From positions 1-8,854 of the forward strand of contig CAZWFN010000205.1 of the NCBI GenBank assembly GCA_964633205.1: a stretch of DNA of 8,854 nucleotides. The letters are read 5' to 3'. The notes beneath the pieces are model-generated. The model was given only the letters and a program-made list of their open reading frames with translations. It did not search any database and was not told where the DNA came from. Both the position numbers and the translations under genes were made by a program. Positions 1-5,746 of this stretch are shown in pieces (position 1 is the stretch's first letter; every line of letters starts with the position of its first letter). The DNA comes from CAYVQE01 sp964633205 (GTDB taxonomy: Bacteria; Myxococcota; B64-G9).

Positions 1-177
1 ACAGGGCTTGGTGCCCCTGCAGTCACCGGTGCGCTCGCGTGGTTGGAATGCGCCTGCAACAACAAGACCTACAAGGCGCTCGTTGCTCCCTACCGCTTCC
101 TGCATACTCTCCGGGCTACCCGGCCCGCAAACCCGTGCTCTTACCTGGACCGCTCGCGTCGCATGAAAATGACATAG
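1..177 (+). CDS. possible 3' end of an unidentified gene (cut by left edge)
   Basis: Frame 1 is open from the left edge to a TAG at 175-177, giving 58 residues that end in a basic tail (RSRRMKMT). The peptide contains a plausible stretch, WLECACNNKTYKALVAPYR, and third codon positions are fairly GC-rich, as expected for coding sequence here. No domain is recognised. A shorter open frame overlaps in another phase (39-248), so coding in frame 1 is not proven. It would converge on the minus-strand gene that ends at 410, with a strong hairpin (213-254) between them. Confidence 0.25.
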   Translation, partial: TGLGAPAVTGALAWLECACNNKTYKALVAPYRFLHTLRATRPANPCSYLDRSRRMKMT

Positions 178-212
178 CACCCAGCCCAGGTGCCGGCGGG
201 TTCCGTTCAACC

Positions 213-254
213 AGCACATTACGGTCGTGCGCTTCGCGACGACCGTAAAATGCT
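213..254. terminator. strong hairpin between convergent genes, candidate bidirectional terminator
   Basis: The arms TTACGGTCGT (219-228) and ACGACCGTAA (239-248) are perfect reverse complements around a 10-nt loop. After a 2-nt mismatch on each side the pairing resumes with AGCA (213-216) and TGCT (251-254), giving 14 paired bases per arm. It lies 36 bases past the stop of the possible plus-strand gene and about 155 bases past the stop of the minus-strand Cys-rich gene. Neither side has a good T-run, so it is not a textbook intrinsic terminator. The rest of 178-409 shows no gene or other clear feature. Confidence 0.45.
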
Positions 255-409
255 AATCGTTTACCTCCGCCCCTACGGTGGGAATGTCTGTCTGCGAGAG
301 GAGTACGTCATTTGGGATTCGTCGACACCCTCTCCGCGGGGGCACCTGGCGGTACGGCAAAAGGCGCCGAGGTCGCCCGCAGCCGCTCCCAGCCCCCCCC
401 GCCCGCCGC

Positions 410-3067
410 TCAGTAGCAGCCGAAAAACCACTCGTCGCACTCCTGGTCGGCCGCGCAGCAGCGCTCGCCCATGAACACCGTGTTGCAGGTGAACGCCGGC
501 GGCGGGCAGGTGCACAGCCCGTCGGCGTCGCACTCGGCCGGCGAGCCGTAGTGCTCGCTGCAGTCGCAGCTGCCGCCGCAGCCGTCGGACTCGCAGTGGT
601 AGGGCGTCGAGGCGCCGTCGCCGCAGGCCGGGCTGCAGCAGGCGCCGCTGTAGCAGACCTCGTCCTCGCTGCAGCAGCTGCCGTTGCACTCGTCGTAGGC
701 GCAGACGCACTGGCCGCTGTCCTCGTCGCAGGTCTCCAGCTCGTAGCAGGCCCCGCAGGAGCCGCCGCAGTCGTCCGGCCCGCACTCGCGGCCGCCGCAG
801 TTGGGCGAGCAGCACCAGCCCATGTCGCAGGTCTGGCCCTCGGGGCAGTCGCCGCAGGAGCCGCCGCAGCCGTCCGGCCCGCACTCCACCCCGGCGCAGT
901 CGGGCTGGCAGACGCAGACGCCGTCGTCGCAGATCTCCTGCTGGCCGCAGCTGCCGCAGGTGTTGCCGCAGCCGTCCGGCCCGCACTCCAGCCCGTCGCA
1001 CTGCGGGTCGCAGCAGCCGCCGTCGTACTGCGAGCATACCTGGCCCTGGGCGCAGCACTCGCCGTCGCACTCGCTGTAGTCGCAGACGCAGCTGTTGCCC
1101 TCGCAGTGGGTGCCGGCCGGGCAGGTGTCGGGGCAGGAGCCGCCGCAGCCGTCGCCGCCGCAGGGCTTGTCGGCGCAGGAGGGCTGGCAGGTGCACACCC
1201 CGTCGATGCACTGGTCGTTGGGCAGGTCGCACTGGCAGCTGCCGCCGCAGCCGTCCGAGCCGCAGGTGCGCGCCGGGCAGTCGGGCGAGCAGCAGGCGCC
1301 GTTGTGGCACACGTCGCCGGCCGGGCAGCAGCTGCCGTCGCACTCGACGCCGTCGCAGACGCAGTCGTTGATGATGAAGGCCTCGCAGGTCGAGTGGGGC
1401 GGGCACTGGTGCTCGACCCACTCCAGGCAGGGATCTTCGTCGGCGTTTTCGCAGTAGTAGACGATGGAGCTGTCCCACCAGGTGCAGTCGGTGTCGCCCT
1501 CGGCGCACTCGCTGCTGCAGCCGCCCGAGTAGATACACTCGCCGCCGGAGCAGACGTGCTCGTCGGCGCAGTCGAGCTGCAGCCCGTCGTCACCGGTGCC
1601 GTCGCAGTCGGTGTCCAGCCCGTCGCAGCTCTCCGGGCCGAAGGCATCGCCGTACTCGGCGGCGCCGCAGGGCTCCCAGGCGCCGTCCTGGCACAGCTGC
1701 GGCGGGTGGGTGGAGCCGGCGCAGACGCCCTCTTGCAGCTCGCAGGGCGCGGCCACCAGCGAGGGGTCCTCGGCGTCGGTCAGCCCGTCGCAGTCGTCGT
1801 CGATGCCGTTGCAGTCCTCCTCGCCCTGCGGCACGCAGGCCGCCTGGCACTGGCCGCCCTGGCACTCCTGGCCCTGCGGGCAGTCGCGGTCCGACTCGCA
1901 GCCGGGCACGCAGGCGCCGTCGCGGCACAGGTTGCCCAGCGCGCAGTCGCTGGTGCTCAGACACTCCACGCAGGCGCCGGCGGCCACGTCGCAGCGCGGG
2001 GTGGGCGCCGAGCAGTCGGCGTCCGACTGGCAGTTCTCGCTGCAGGCCCCGGCCCGACAGACCTCGTCGGCCGCGCAGTCGCCGTCGTTCAGGCACTCGA
2101 CGCAGGCCCCGTGCTCGCCGCCGTCCGGGTCGCAGCGCAGCCCGCCGGGGCAGTCGCGATCGCTGTTGCAGCCGGTGACGCAGACCTGGTCGATGCACAG
2201 GTGGCCCAAGGGACAGTCGTCGGTGCCCAGGCACTCGACGCACTGCTGGCTCGCCGGGTCGCAGCGGCCGTTGGCGCAGTCGCTGTCGTCGTCGCAGCCG
2301 GTCACGCAAACGTTGTCGCGACACACCGCCCCGCCGCCGCAGTCGCCGTCGTCGACGCAGTCGACGCACTCGCCGCTGGCCGCGTCGCACACCTGCGGGC
2401 TGCAGTGGCTGTCCTGGCTGCAGTAAAAGACGCAGTCGAGGTCTTGGCAGATGAACCCGTCCGGGCAGTCGCCGTCGCTGGCGCAGCGGGCGCAGGTGCC
2501 GTAGGGGCCCTCGTCCGGCAGGCAGGTCTGGCCCTGGGCGCAGTCGCGCGAGGAGCGGCAGCCGCTATGGCAACCGCCGTCGACACAGATCTCCCCCCGC
2601 TCGCAGTCGTCGTCCACCTCGCACTGGGCCGGATCGGTGCACAGCCCCTCGTCGCACACCTGACCATCGTCGCAGTGCGTATCCTCCAAACAGGCCACAC
2701 ACACCGCCCCGTCCGGATCGCAGATCGGCGTAGGCTCGCCGCAGTCCGCGTCGCTACTACACCCGGCGCGACAGGTATAGGCCACACAATGCTCCTCGGC
2801 CGGACAGTCCCCATCGTCCAGACACTGCACACACTCCCCGGTCGCCTCCCGGCACCGCTCCAACGGCGGCTCGCAGTCCTCATCGCCGACACAAGCCCCC
2901 TGCTCGACACACACCCCATCGACACAGAGCTGCCCAGAGCCACAGTCCTCCGCCTCCAAGCAATCCGGCGCATCCCGGTCAGCGGTACACCCCACCCCCA
3001 ACAGCAAGACCGCCAAAGGCGCCCACGACCAAGACCCCAGCCGAACCGATCCTATACAGCGCATCAT
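410..3067 (-). CDS. large cysteine-rich multi-module lipoprotein (885 aa)
   Basis: Probably an exported, lipid-anchored, heavily disulphide-bonded surface protein; its ligand is unknown. The start is ATG at 3067-3065, behind GGAGGAGG at 3080-3073; an adjacent ATG (3064) is an alternative. A longer frame back to 3130 lacks such a site and would bury the signal peptide. Residues 1-26 are a signal peptide ending LLLGVG before Cys27, a slightly irregular lipobox. Residues 36-411 are a ladder of CxxDxDC..G..C modules (Dickkopf/EGF-like spacing). Two MopE-like acidic motifs follow at 419-435 and 481-495, then a mixed linker. Residues 569-885 combine six CGxDGCGGSC units with three knottin-like CDG.CC...VC...CC units. 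Cysteines number well over one hundred. No catalytic motif is seen. Neighbours are divergent or convergent, so it is probably transcribed alone. The architecture resembles Myxococcota surface proteins; a role in adhesion or metal binding is only inference. Confidence 0.9.
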   Translation of the reverse strand: MMRCIGSVRLGSWSWAPLAVLLLGVGCTADRDAPDCLEAEDCGSGQLCVDGVCVEQGACVGDEDCEPPLERCREATGECVQCLDDGDCPAEEHCVAYTCRAGCSSDADCGEPTPICDPDGAVCVACLEDTHCDDGQVCDEGLCTDPAQCEVDDDCERGEICVDGGCHSGCRSSRDCAQGQTCLPDEGPYGTCARCASDGDCPDGFICQDLDCVFYCSQDSHCSPQVCDAASGECVDCVDDGDCGGGAVCRDNVCVTGCDDDSDCANGRCDPASQQCVECLGTDDCPLGHLCIDQVCVTGCNSDRDCPGGLRCDPDGGEHGACVECLNDGDCAADEVCRAGACSENCQSDADCSAPTPRCDVAAGACVECLSTSDCALGNLCRDGACVPGCESDRDCPQGQECQGGQCQAACVPQGEEDCNGIDDDCDGLTDAEDPSLVAAPCELQEGVCAGSTHPPQLCQDGAWEPCGAAEYGDAFGPESCDGLDTDCDGTGDDGLQLDCADEHVCSGGECIYSGGCSSECAEGDTDCTWWDSSIVYYCENADEDPCLEWVEHQCPPHSTCEAFIINDCVCDGVECDGSCCPAGDVCHNGACCSPDCPARTCGSDGCGGSCQCDLPNDQCIDGVCTCQPSCADKPCGGDGCGGSCPDTCPAGTHCEGNSCVCDYSECDGECCAQGQVCSQYDGGCCDPQCDGLECGPDGCGNTCGSCGQQEICDDGVCVCQPDCAGVECGPDGCGGSCGDCPEGQTCDMGWCCSPNCGGRECGPDDCGGSCGACYELETCDEDSGQCVCAYDECNGSCCSEDEVCYSGACCSPACGDGASTPYHCESDGCGGSCDCSEHYGSPAECDADGLCTCPPPAFTCNTVFMGERCCAADQECDEWFFGCY
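566..1264 (-). repeat. CGxDGCGGSC coding repeat block in the Cys-rich lipoprotein
   Basis: Six copies of a ten-residue unit occur at residues 602, 636, 695, 729, 762 and 825 of the 885-aa protein, for example CGPDGCGGSC and CGPDDCGGSC. At DNA level the complement of GPDGCG recurs as GCCGCAGCCGTCCGGCCCGC at about 864-883 and 966-985. Between them sit three knottin-like units (residues 569-597, 660-690, 787-815) with the pattern C...EC.G.CC....VC....CC.P.C. The near-identical DNA of some copies suggests growth by unequal exchange. Confidence 0.8.
1583..1813 (-). other. pair of MopE-like metal-binding motifs within the Cys-rich lipoprotein
   Basis: Residues 419-435 read CNGIDDDCDGLTDAEDP and residues 481-495 read CDGLDTDCDGTGDDG. 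The pattern CxGxDxDCDGxxD is the 'putative metal-binding' motif named after the Methylococcus copper-repressible protein MopE and common in myxobacterial exoproteins. The acidic side chains would suit calcium. Binding is inferred from the family, not shown here. Confidence 0.65.
1835..2962 (-). repeat. N-terminal ladder of Cys modules (Dickkopf/EGF-like spacing)
   Basis: Residues 36-411 of the 885-aa lipoprotein repeat two alternating half-modules. One is of the type VECLxxxDCxxGxxCxxxxC; the other is GCxSDxDCxxxxxxCDxxxGxC. The first copies (around residues 36-170) are more diverged than the later ones (232-405), where the VECL and SDxDC landmarks are nearly regular. The ladder probably forms an extended, disulphide-stapled stalk. 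Confidence 0.75.
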
Positions 3068-3104
3068 CCAAACCTCCTCCAACCCATCGCAGCGGGCATC
3101 GCCC

Positions 3105-3131
3105 AATGCTCGCAGCAGTATACGGAGCATT
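3105..3131 (-). promoter_or_regulatory. candidate -10 box inside a dyad, upstream of the Cys-rich lipoprotein gene
   Basis: Read on the minus strand, TATACT (3122-3117) matches the sigma70 -10 consensus at 5 of 6 positions and would start transcription about 43 bases before the ATG at 3067. It sits in the spacer of a perfect 7-bp inverted repeat, AATGCTC (3105-3111) and GAGCATT (3125-3131). I see no convincing -35 at 16-18 bases, which would fit an activator-dependent or non-sigma70 promoter. The dyad could be an operator. Confidence 0.4.
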
Positions 3132-3198
3132 CTGAGCGATTGCCGCCCACCAGGTCAACCACCACAAAAGGCCGGTTCTCACAGGGCAGAGGGGGGCT

Positions 3199-3216
3199 GG
3201 CCGAACGATGTCGGCC
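3199..3216. promoter_or_regulatory. small dyad just upstream of the glycosylase-like gene
   Basis: GGCCGA (3199-3204) and TCGGCC (3211-3216) form a perfect 6-bp inverted repeat around ACGATG. Pairing can extend by GGGG/CCCC if a CT bulge is allowed. It ends 20 bases before the ATG at 3237, so it may be an operator or a leader hairpin. No clear -10/-35 pair for this gene is visible. Confidence 0.25.
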
Positions 3217-3236
3217 CCCATGGTACTGTCGTTGGC

Positions 3237-4418
3237 ATGAGAACGAATTGGGAATCCCAGATCCCAGCGAGCCGCGGGCTCCTGCCTTCCGGCGCGCCGA
3301 TGCCGCGCACCGATGCAAACGGCAGCACGGAATCGCCTGTGGCCTTTCTGGGGGTCTATCCGGCTGCGACTCGCCTTTGCAGGAAGTCGGTCGGCGGGAA
3401 GGTGCTCAACCTGCCACTGGAGGTCGAGCGCCGGTCTTTCGAGGAGACCTCCAGGTCCGGGCGAGACCTGGACGAGCACTACCTGAAGCCGCTCGGTCTG
3501 ACCCGGGAGATGGTGTACCTGGTCGACATGATGCCCTACTTCCTGGCCAACACCGCGGTCGGCAAGAGCGGCCGGTCGATGGCCGAAAACATCAGGCTCT
3601 ACGATCGACAGCAGCCAGCGGGCCGCAAGCTTGGAATTGAGCCGCGAGCCGAGCCGGATGCGTTGATCGATCGCTGCAGAACGATGCGCGGCAACCGGGG
3701 GCGACTCGATCATTTGCTCGGCTCGAGCAGGGCCAAGGTGCTGTTCACCATGGGCGCCGAGGCTGCAGCATGCGCCAGGGGATTTGATACGGAGAAGGAG
3801 GGGCGTGCGGTGCTCTACGCAGAACCCGCGCGGCTGGACGTCTTCGGGCTCGTGACCACCGTCTACCACTTGGTCCACCCGGGCCTGCTGATGCGTGCGG
3901 CGAAGCGGCGCAATGCCTGGGTTGAAAAGCACGAGCACTGGCAGCGAGAGACGGGCCCGCGCCTCTCGTCGTCTCCTCCCGCTGCGCTCGGCGACATCAT
4001 CGTTCAACTCGAAGTACACGCTGGGCGCAAGAACCCGTACCACGTTCTCTTCCCGAAGTCTGACGCATCCGGCGAGGCAGTCCTCACGCGAGACGACTTC
4101 GTCGGCCAGCTCAACGATCACTGGGAAATGGCGCTCCTTGACTACGACGGCAACCTTGAAACCGCTGAGCCGGTCGTCAGCGGTTCGCTTTTCGACCCCA
4201 CCAGGGCTACCGAGAACCGGGCTATGGCCCTCGCTATGCCGCTGCTCGAGTATGAGCGAATCAAGTGGGCATCGCGCGAGCAGGAATACGAACATCGCAT
4301 TGGCTGCCGAAATCTCATCTTTTCGGCCAAGGCGGTCGCTGTCAACTTGGAGCATATTCCGATAGTTGAGTTGCAGCTTGTTCCTGGCGGTCCCGGAACC
4401 GTTGCGTGCCGCACCTGA
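3237..4418 (+). CDS. uracil-DNA-glycosylase-superfamily-like protein with unknown C-terminal domain (393 aa)
   Basis: Residues 34-235 show what looks like the outline of the UDG fold. AFLGVYPAATRL (36-47) sits where family members have their first substrate-loop motif. KVLFTMGAEAAACARGF (167-183) matches the common strand-helix 'vlvtlGaeAa' element. TVYHLVHPGLLMR (208-220) matches the second catalytic-loop 'HP(S/G)' motif, with His214-Pro215. If the fold is right, the substrate would be DNA or a nucleotide. It lacks the Cys cluster typical of families 4 and 5. Residues 250-393 (starting LGDIIVQLEVHAGRK) are unrecognised. The protein is longer than most UDG-fold enzymes, which are about 200-250 aa. 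No signal peptide is visible, so it is probably cytoplasmic. ATG 3237 lacks a good ribosome binding site; ATG 3300 is an alternative that keeps the whole domain. The gene is divergent from the Cys-rich lipoprotein, and a membrane-protein gene follows after 38 bases. Confidence 0.75.
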   Translation: MRTNWESQIPASRGLLPSGAPMPRTDANGSTESPVAFLGVYPAATRLCRKSVGGKVLNLPLEVERRSFEETSRSGRDLDEHYLKPLGLTREMVYLVDMMPYFLANTAVGKSGRSMAENIRLYDRQQPAGRKLGIEPRAEPDALIDRCRTMRGNRGRLDHLLGSSRAKVLFTMGAEAAACARGFDTEKEGRAVLYAEPARLDVFGLVTTVYHLVHPGLLMRAAKRRNAWVEKHEHWQRETGPRLSSSPPAALGDIIVQLEVHAGRKNPYHVLFPKSDASGEAVLTRDDFVGQLNDHWEMALLDYDGNLETAEPVVSGSLFDPTRATENRAMALAMPLLEYERIKWASREQEYEHRIGCRNLIFSAKAVAVNLEHIPIVELQLVPGGPGTVACRT

Positions 4419-4456
4419 GGCTGAGTGCTTGTGGGCAATAGGAAGAAGGGAAAGAC

Positions 4457-4723
4457 ATGAAGTTTCAAGAATGGCGACGAGCATTCTTGTGGTCAGCGGC
4501 ATTGTCGGCCCTCCTTGGACTGGTCTGCGGGGGGCTCATGATGTGGATGGCATGGGAGCACAACCCCCAAGGCGCATTTCACGAAAGCAACGGTATCCAT
4601 TGGGGGCCGTGGCTGTCGGTGGGGCTCAGTTGGTTTGTGCCGGTGTTTATCGTCGTACTGACAATTGCGATTCTCGCGGTATTCACGCGGCGCGTCCTCG
4701 ATAGACGAAGGACTGAAGGCTGA
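4457..4723 (+). CDS. small two-TM membrane protein (88 aa), unknown function
   Basis: The ATG follows a purine-rich GGAAGAAGGG with 6 bases between. The protein has a basic N-terminus (KFQEWRR). TM segment 1 is at about residues 10-32 and ends in a Met/Trp-rich MMWMAW. A short loop with His and Asn residues follows, then TM segment 2 at about 52-76, then a strongly basic tail (RRVLDRRR). The positive-inside rule puts both ends in the cytoplasm. It begins 38 bases after the glycosylase-like gene on the same strand, so the two may be co-transcribed. No family is recognised. Confidence 0.75.
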   Translation: MKFQEWRRAFLWSAALSALLGLVCGGLMMWMAWEHNPQGAFHESNGIHWGPWLSVGLSWFVPVFIVVLTIAILAVFTRRVLDRRRTEG

Positions 4724-4825
4724 GTTTTTCAACATCCTGCCGCTGTCCGCGCAGAACGCTTTGAATAGTCCTGAGATAAGTGCGGAAGCCAGTGCGATTC
4801 CGATCGCGATCCAGAATCTGGGATC
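4724..4825. other. junction segment of unclear coding status
   Basis: This stretch joins the end of the two-TM gene to the propeller remnant. Both strands are open. The minus strand reads SDPRFWIAIGIALASALISG, which looks like a membrane segment. The plus strand continues an open frame to 4847 with fairly GC-rich third positions. Neither has a start with a convincing ribosome binding site. At 4719-4738 the minus strand reads GATGTTGAAAAACTCAGCC, loosely like the TGTTGAAAAA ends of some insertion sequences. I cannot assign a gene or element here. Confidence 0.3.
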
Positions 4826-4971
4826 TGACCAGTCGAGGTCAGGATGAAGCCGGTGTCGTAGAGGCCCATGTCGGCCTCTGGGTGGTCGCCGACCGCCCAG
4901 ATGTCGTAGGGGCCGCTGCCCCAGCCGTCGTGCAGCCAGACGCCGCCGCAGCTGCCGGGGCCGGCCTGGCA
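4826..4971 (-). pseudogene. truncated fragment of a beta-propeller lipoprotein gene
   Basis: The minus strand encodes ECQAGPGSCGGVWLHDGWGS and then YDIWAVGDHPEADMGLYDT, matching residues 703-746 of the intact propeller protein encoded at 6112-8595. DNA 4841-4971 aligns without gaps to 6359-6489, with 9 differences in 131 bases. The special loop of blade 12 (EADMG-YDT) is included, so its source is unambiguous. The match fades at about 4826, losing the C-terminal ~77 residues, and stops on the other side at CCGGCCTGG, losing the first ~700 residues. No start codon or signal peptide remains. It is a dead remnant of a second propeller gene in the same orientation as the intact one. Confidence 0.85.
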
Positions 4972-4987
4972 CTCCCGGGTTGGCACA

Positions 4988-5043
4988 GGTTGACCCAGGC
5001 GCGATCGCCTTGGTAAATTACAGAACATCCGGCGAGGTCGATC
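4988..5043 (+). repeat. 56-nt direct repeat, copy 1
   Basis: It matches 8704-8759 without gaps, with 6 differences in 56 bases. It lies next to the propeller remnant, just as copy 2 lies upstream of the intact propeller gene, so both belong to one duplicated unit. It contains the palindrome GCGATCGC (5001-5008) and ends in GCGAGGTCGATC. Confidence 0.85.
4990..5019 (+). promoter_or_regulatory. sigma70-like promoter in repeat copy 1, pointing to the LapA-type gene
   Basis: TTGACC (4990-4995; 5 of 6 match to -35) is followed after 18 bases by TAAATT (5014-5019; 4 of 6 match to -10). The spacer carries the palindrome GCGATCGC, which could be an operator. Transcription would start near 5026 and reach the LapA-type gene at 5170 after a leader of about 144 bases. 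Both hexamers are unchanged in the second copy at 8706-8735. Confidence 0.45.
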
Positions 5044-5169
5044 TATTGGGGCAGGCGCTAAACTTCCGACGGGTCATCGGCGGTGGGTCTGGAACCGGGA
5101 TCGAGCCACGGAAGAGCACGTTTGGCTGCATGGGCAATCGACCGAAGTTCGAACGAAAATGGAGGTGAC

Positions 5170-5382
5170 ATGAAAACAACCAAGCTGGTGCTGCTTCTGG
5201 TGCTGGTCGTTGCTTTGGCGGCGGTTGTGATTCAAAATCATGCGTCCTGGCAAGTTCATTTTCTTTGGCTGACCGGGGAAGTGCCAGGCATCATCCTGCT
5301 GTTTTTGACCGCAGCTGCAGGCTTCATCGCTGGAGTGATTGTCACGCTTCTCGTGAAGCGTCGCGCGAAATCAAAACAGTAG
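5170..5382 (+). CDS. LapA/DUF1049-domain small inner-membrane protein (70 aa)
   Basis: The ATG is set by a near-perfect ribosome binding site, GGAGGTG at 5161-5167. Residues 4-22 form TM segment 1. The short loop VIQNHASWQVHFLWLTGEVP carries the LapA signature (a QN followed by a V.F.W pattern and a short V/P turn). Residues 40-61 form TM segment 2 with the usual G...G helix, and the tail KRRAKSKQ is basic and cytoplasmic. LapA-type proteins sit in the inner membrane; in Escherichia coli the family member works with LapB in controlling lipopolysaccharide synthesis through LpxC turnover. Stand-alone short versions, as here, are common and mostly uncharacterised. The length is typical for the bare domain. 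No lapB-like TPR gene is next to it. A GTTCGAAC palindrome (5147-5154) lies just before the ribosome binding site. Confidence 0.85.
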   Translation: MKTTKLVLLLVLVVALAAVVIQNHASWQVHFLWLTGEVPGIILLFLTAAAGFIAGVIVTLLVKRRAKSKQ

Positions 5383-5437
5383 CCGGTTGAAAGACATGAT
5401 CGGGAAAGTACTGTATTAATAAAAGAAGCAGGCGCGG

Positions 5438-5455
5438 GCGGCGCTATCGCGCCGC
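5438..5455 (+). other. GC-rich hairpin between the LapA-type gene and the small ORF
   Basis: GCGGCGC (5438-5444) and GCGCCGC (5449-5455) pair perfectly around TATC. No T-run follows on the plus strand, so it is a weak terminator candidate. An outer CCGGTT (5383-5388) / AACCGG (5460-5465) pair could enclose it. The unusually AT-rich TATTAATAAAAG (5414-5425) just before it may contain a promoter for the next small ORF, but no good -35 at proper spacing is seen. Confidence 0.35.
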
Positions 5456-5491
5456 GCTGAACCGGATCGTCCGTTTCATGAGGAGAAGAAG

Positions 5492-5569
5492 ATGCATCGC
5501 CATTTGCTCTTGATCTGCAGTTCGGCCTTGTTTGTCTTGGCTTCTGCGGCGGCATGGCAGGATAATTGA
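5492..5569 (+). CDS. very small signal-peptide-like ORF (25 aa), possibly frameshifted
   Basis: A good ribosome binding site (AGGAG, then AAGAAG) precedes ATG 5492. The product MHRHLLLICSSALFVLASAA ends after five more residues (AWQDN) and looks like a complete signal peptide with an A-S-A-A cleavage region. Nothing of substance follows before the TGA. One base out of phase, an open frame continues from about 5566 to 5721 (LKFPKKGKAMASGKEQSR at its start), with GC-rich third positions in its first half. The gene may therefore have been a small exported protein of about 75 residues broken by a one-base change, or a real mini-peptide. No family is recognised. Confidence 0.4.
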   Translation: MHRHLLLICSSALFVLASAAAWQDN

Positions 5570-5746
5570 AGTTTCCGAAAAAGGGCAAAGCCATGGCCAG
5601 CGGCAAGGAGCAGTCGCGTATAGCGCCGCTGCCTGTTGCACGTCATGGCAGGCGTGCGATCGGATTGAATGCTGAACCAGCCAGGCCTGGCCGCGGACGG
5701 GACAACGGCGTCCTCGGTTGAGGCGATGAGTCAGGAGAGGCGCAAG

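Noticed and set aside
205..265. Integron attC-like site around the 213-254 hairpin (GTTCAAC on the left)
   Set aside because: The left GTTCAAC fits RYYYAAC, but the right side (GTTTACC) does not fit GTTRRRY and the spacings are unequal. There is no integrase or cassette array.
566..1264. Regularly spaced DNA repeats resembling a CRISPR array
   Set aside because: The repeats are imperfect, differ in spacing, lie in frame and encode CGxDGCGGSC units of a protein. There are no unique spacers and no cas genes.
3068..3130. N-terminal extension of the Cys-rich lipoprotein to an ATG at 3130
   Set aside because: The extension would place about 21 residues before the signal peptide and run through the ribosome binding site and the promoter dyad. 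ATG 3067 with GGAGGAGG is much better supported.
278..3640. A 1120-residue open frame on the plus strand opposite the Cys-rich gene
   Set aside because: It is an Ala/Val/Arg-rich low-complexity product that mirrors the GC-rich Cys/Asp/Gly codons of the minus-strand gene. It has no domain and no ribosome binding site, and it runs through the 3067/3237 divergent promoter region into the next gene.
4729..5028. A 99-residue minus-strand ORF as a functional small propeller protein
   Set aside because: It contains barely one blade, has no signal peptide, loses the propeller phase at about 4826 and starts inside the 56-nt repeat. It is better described as a remnant.
4457..5382. Toxin-antitoxin or two-gene defence operon formed by the small membrane proteins
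   Set aside because: The two-TM gene and the LapA-type gene are separated by the propeller remnant and a promoter-like repeat. One is a recognised LapA-type domain, and no antitoxin-like partner is present.
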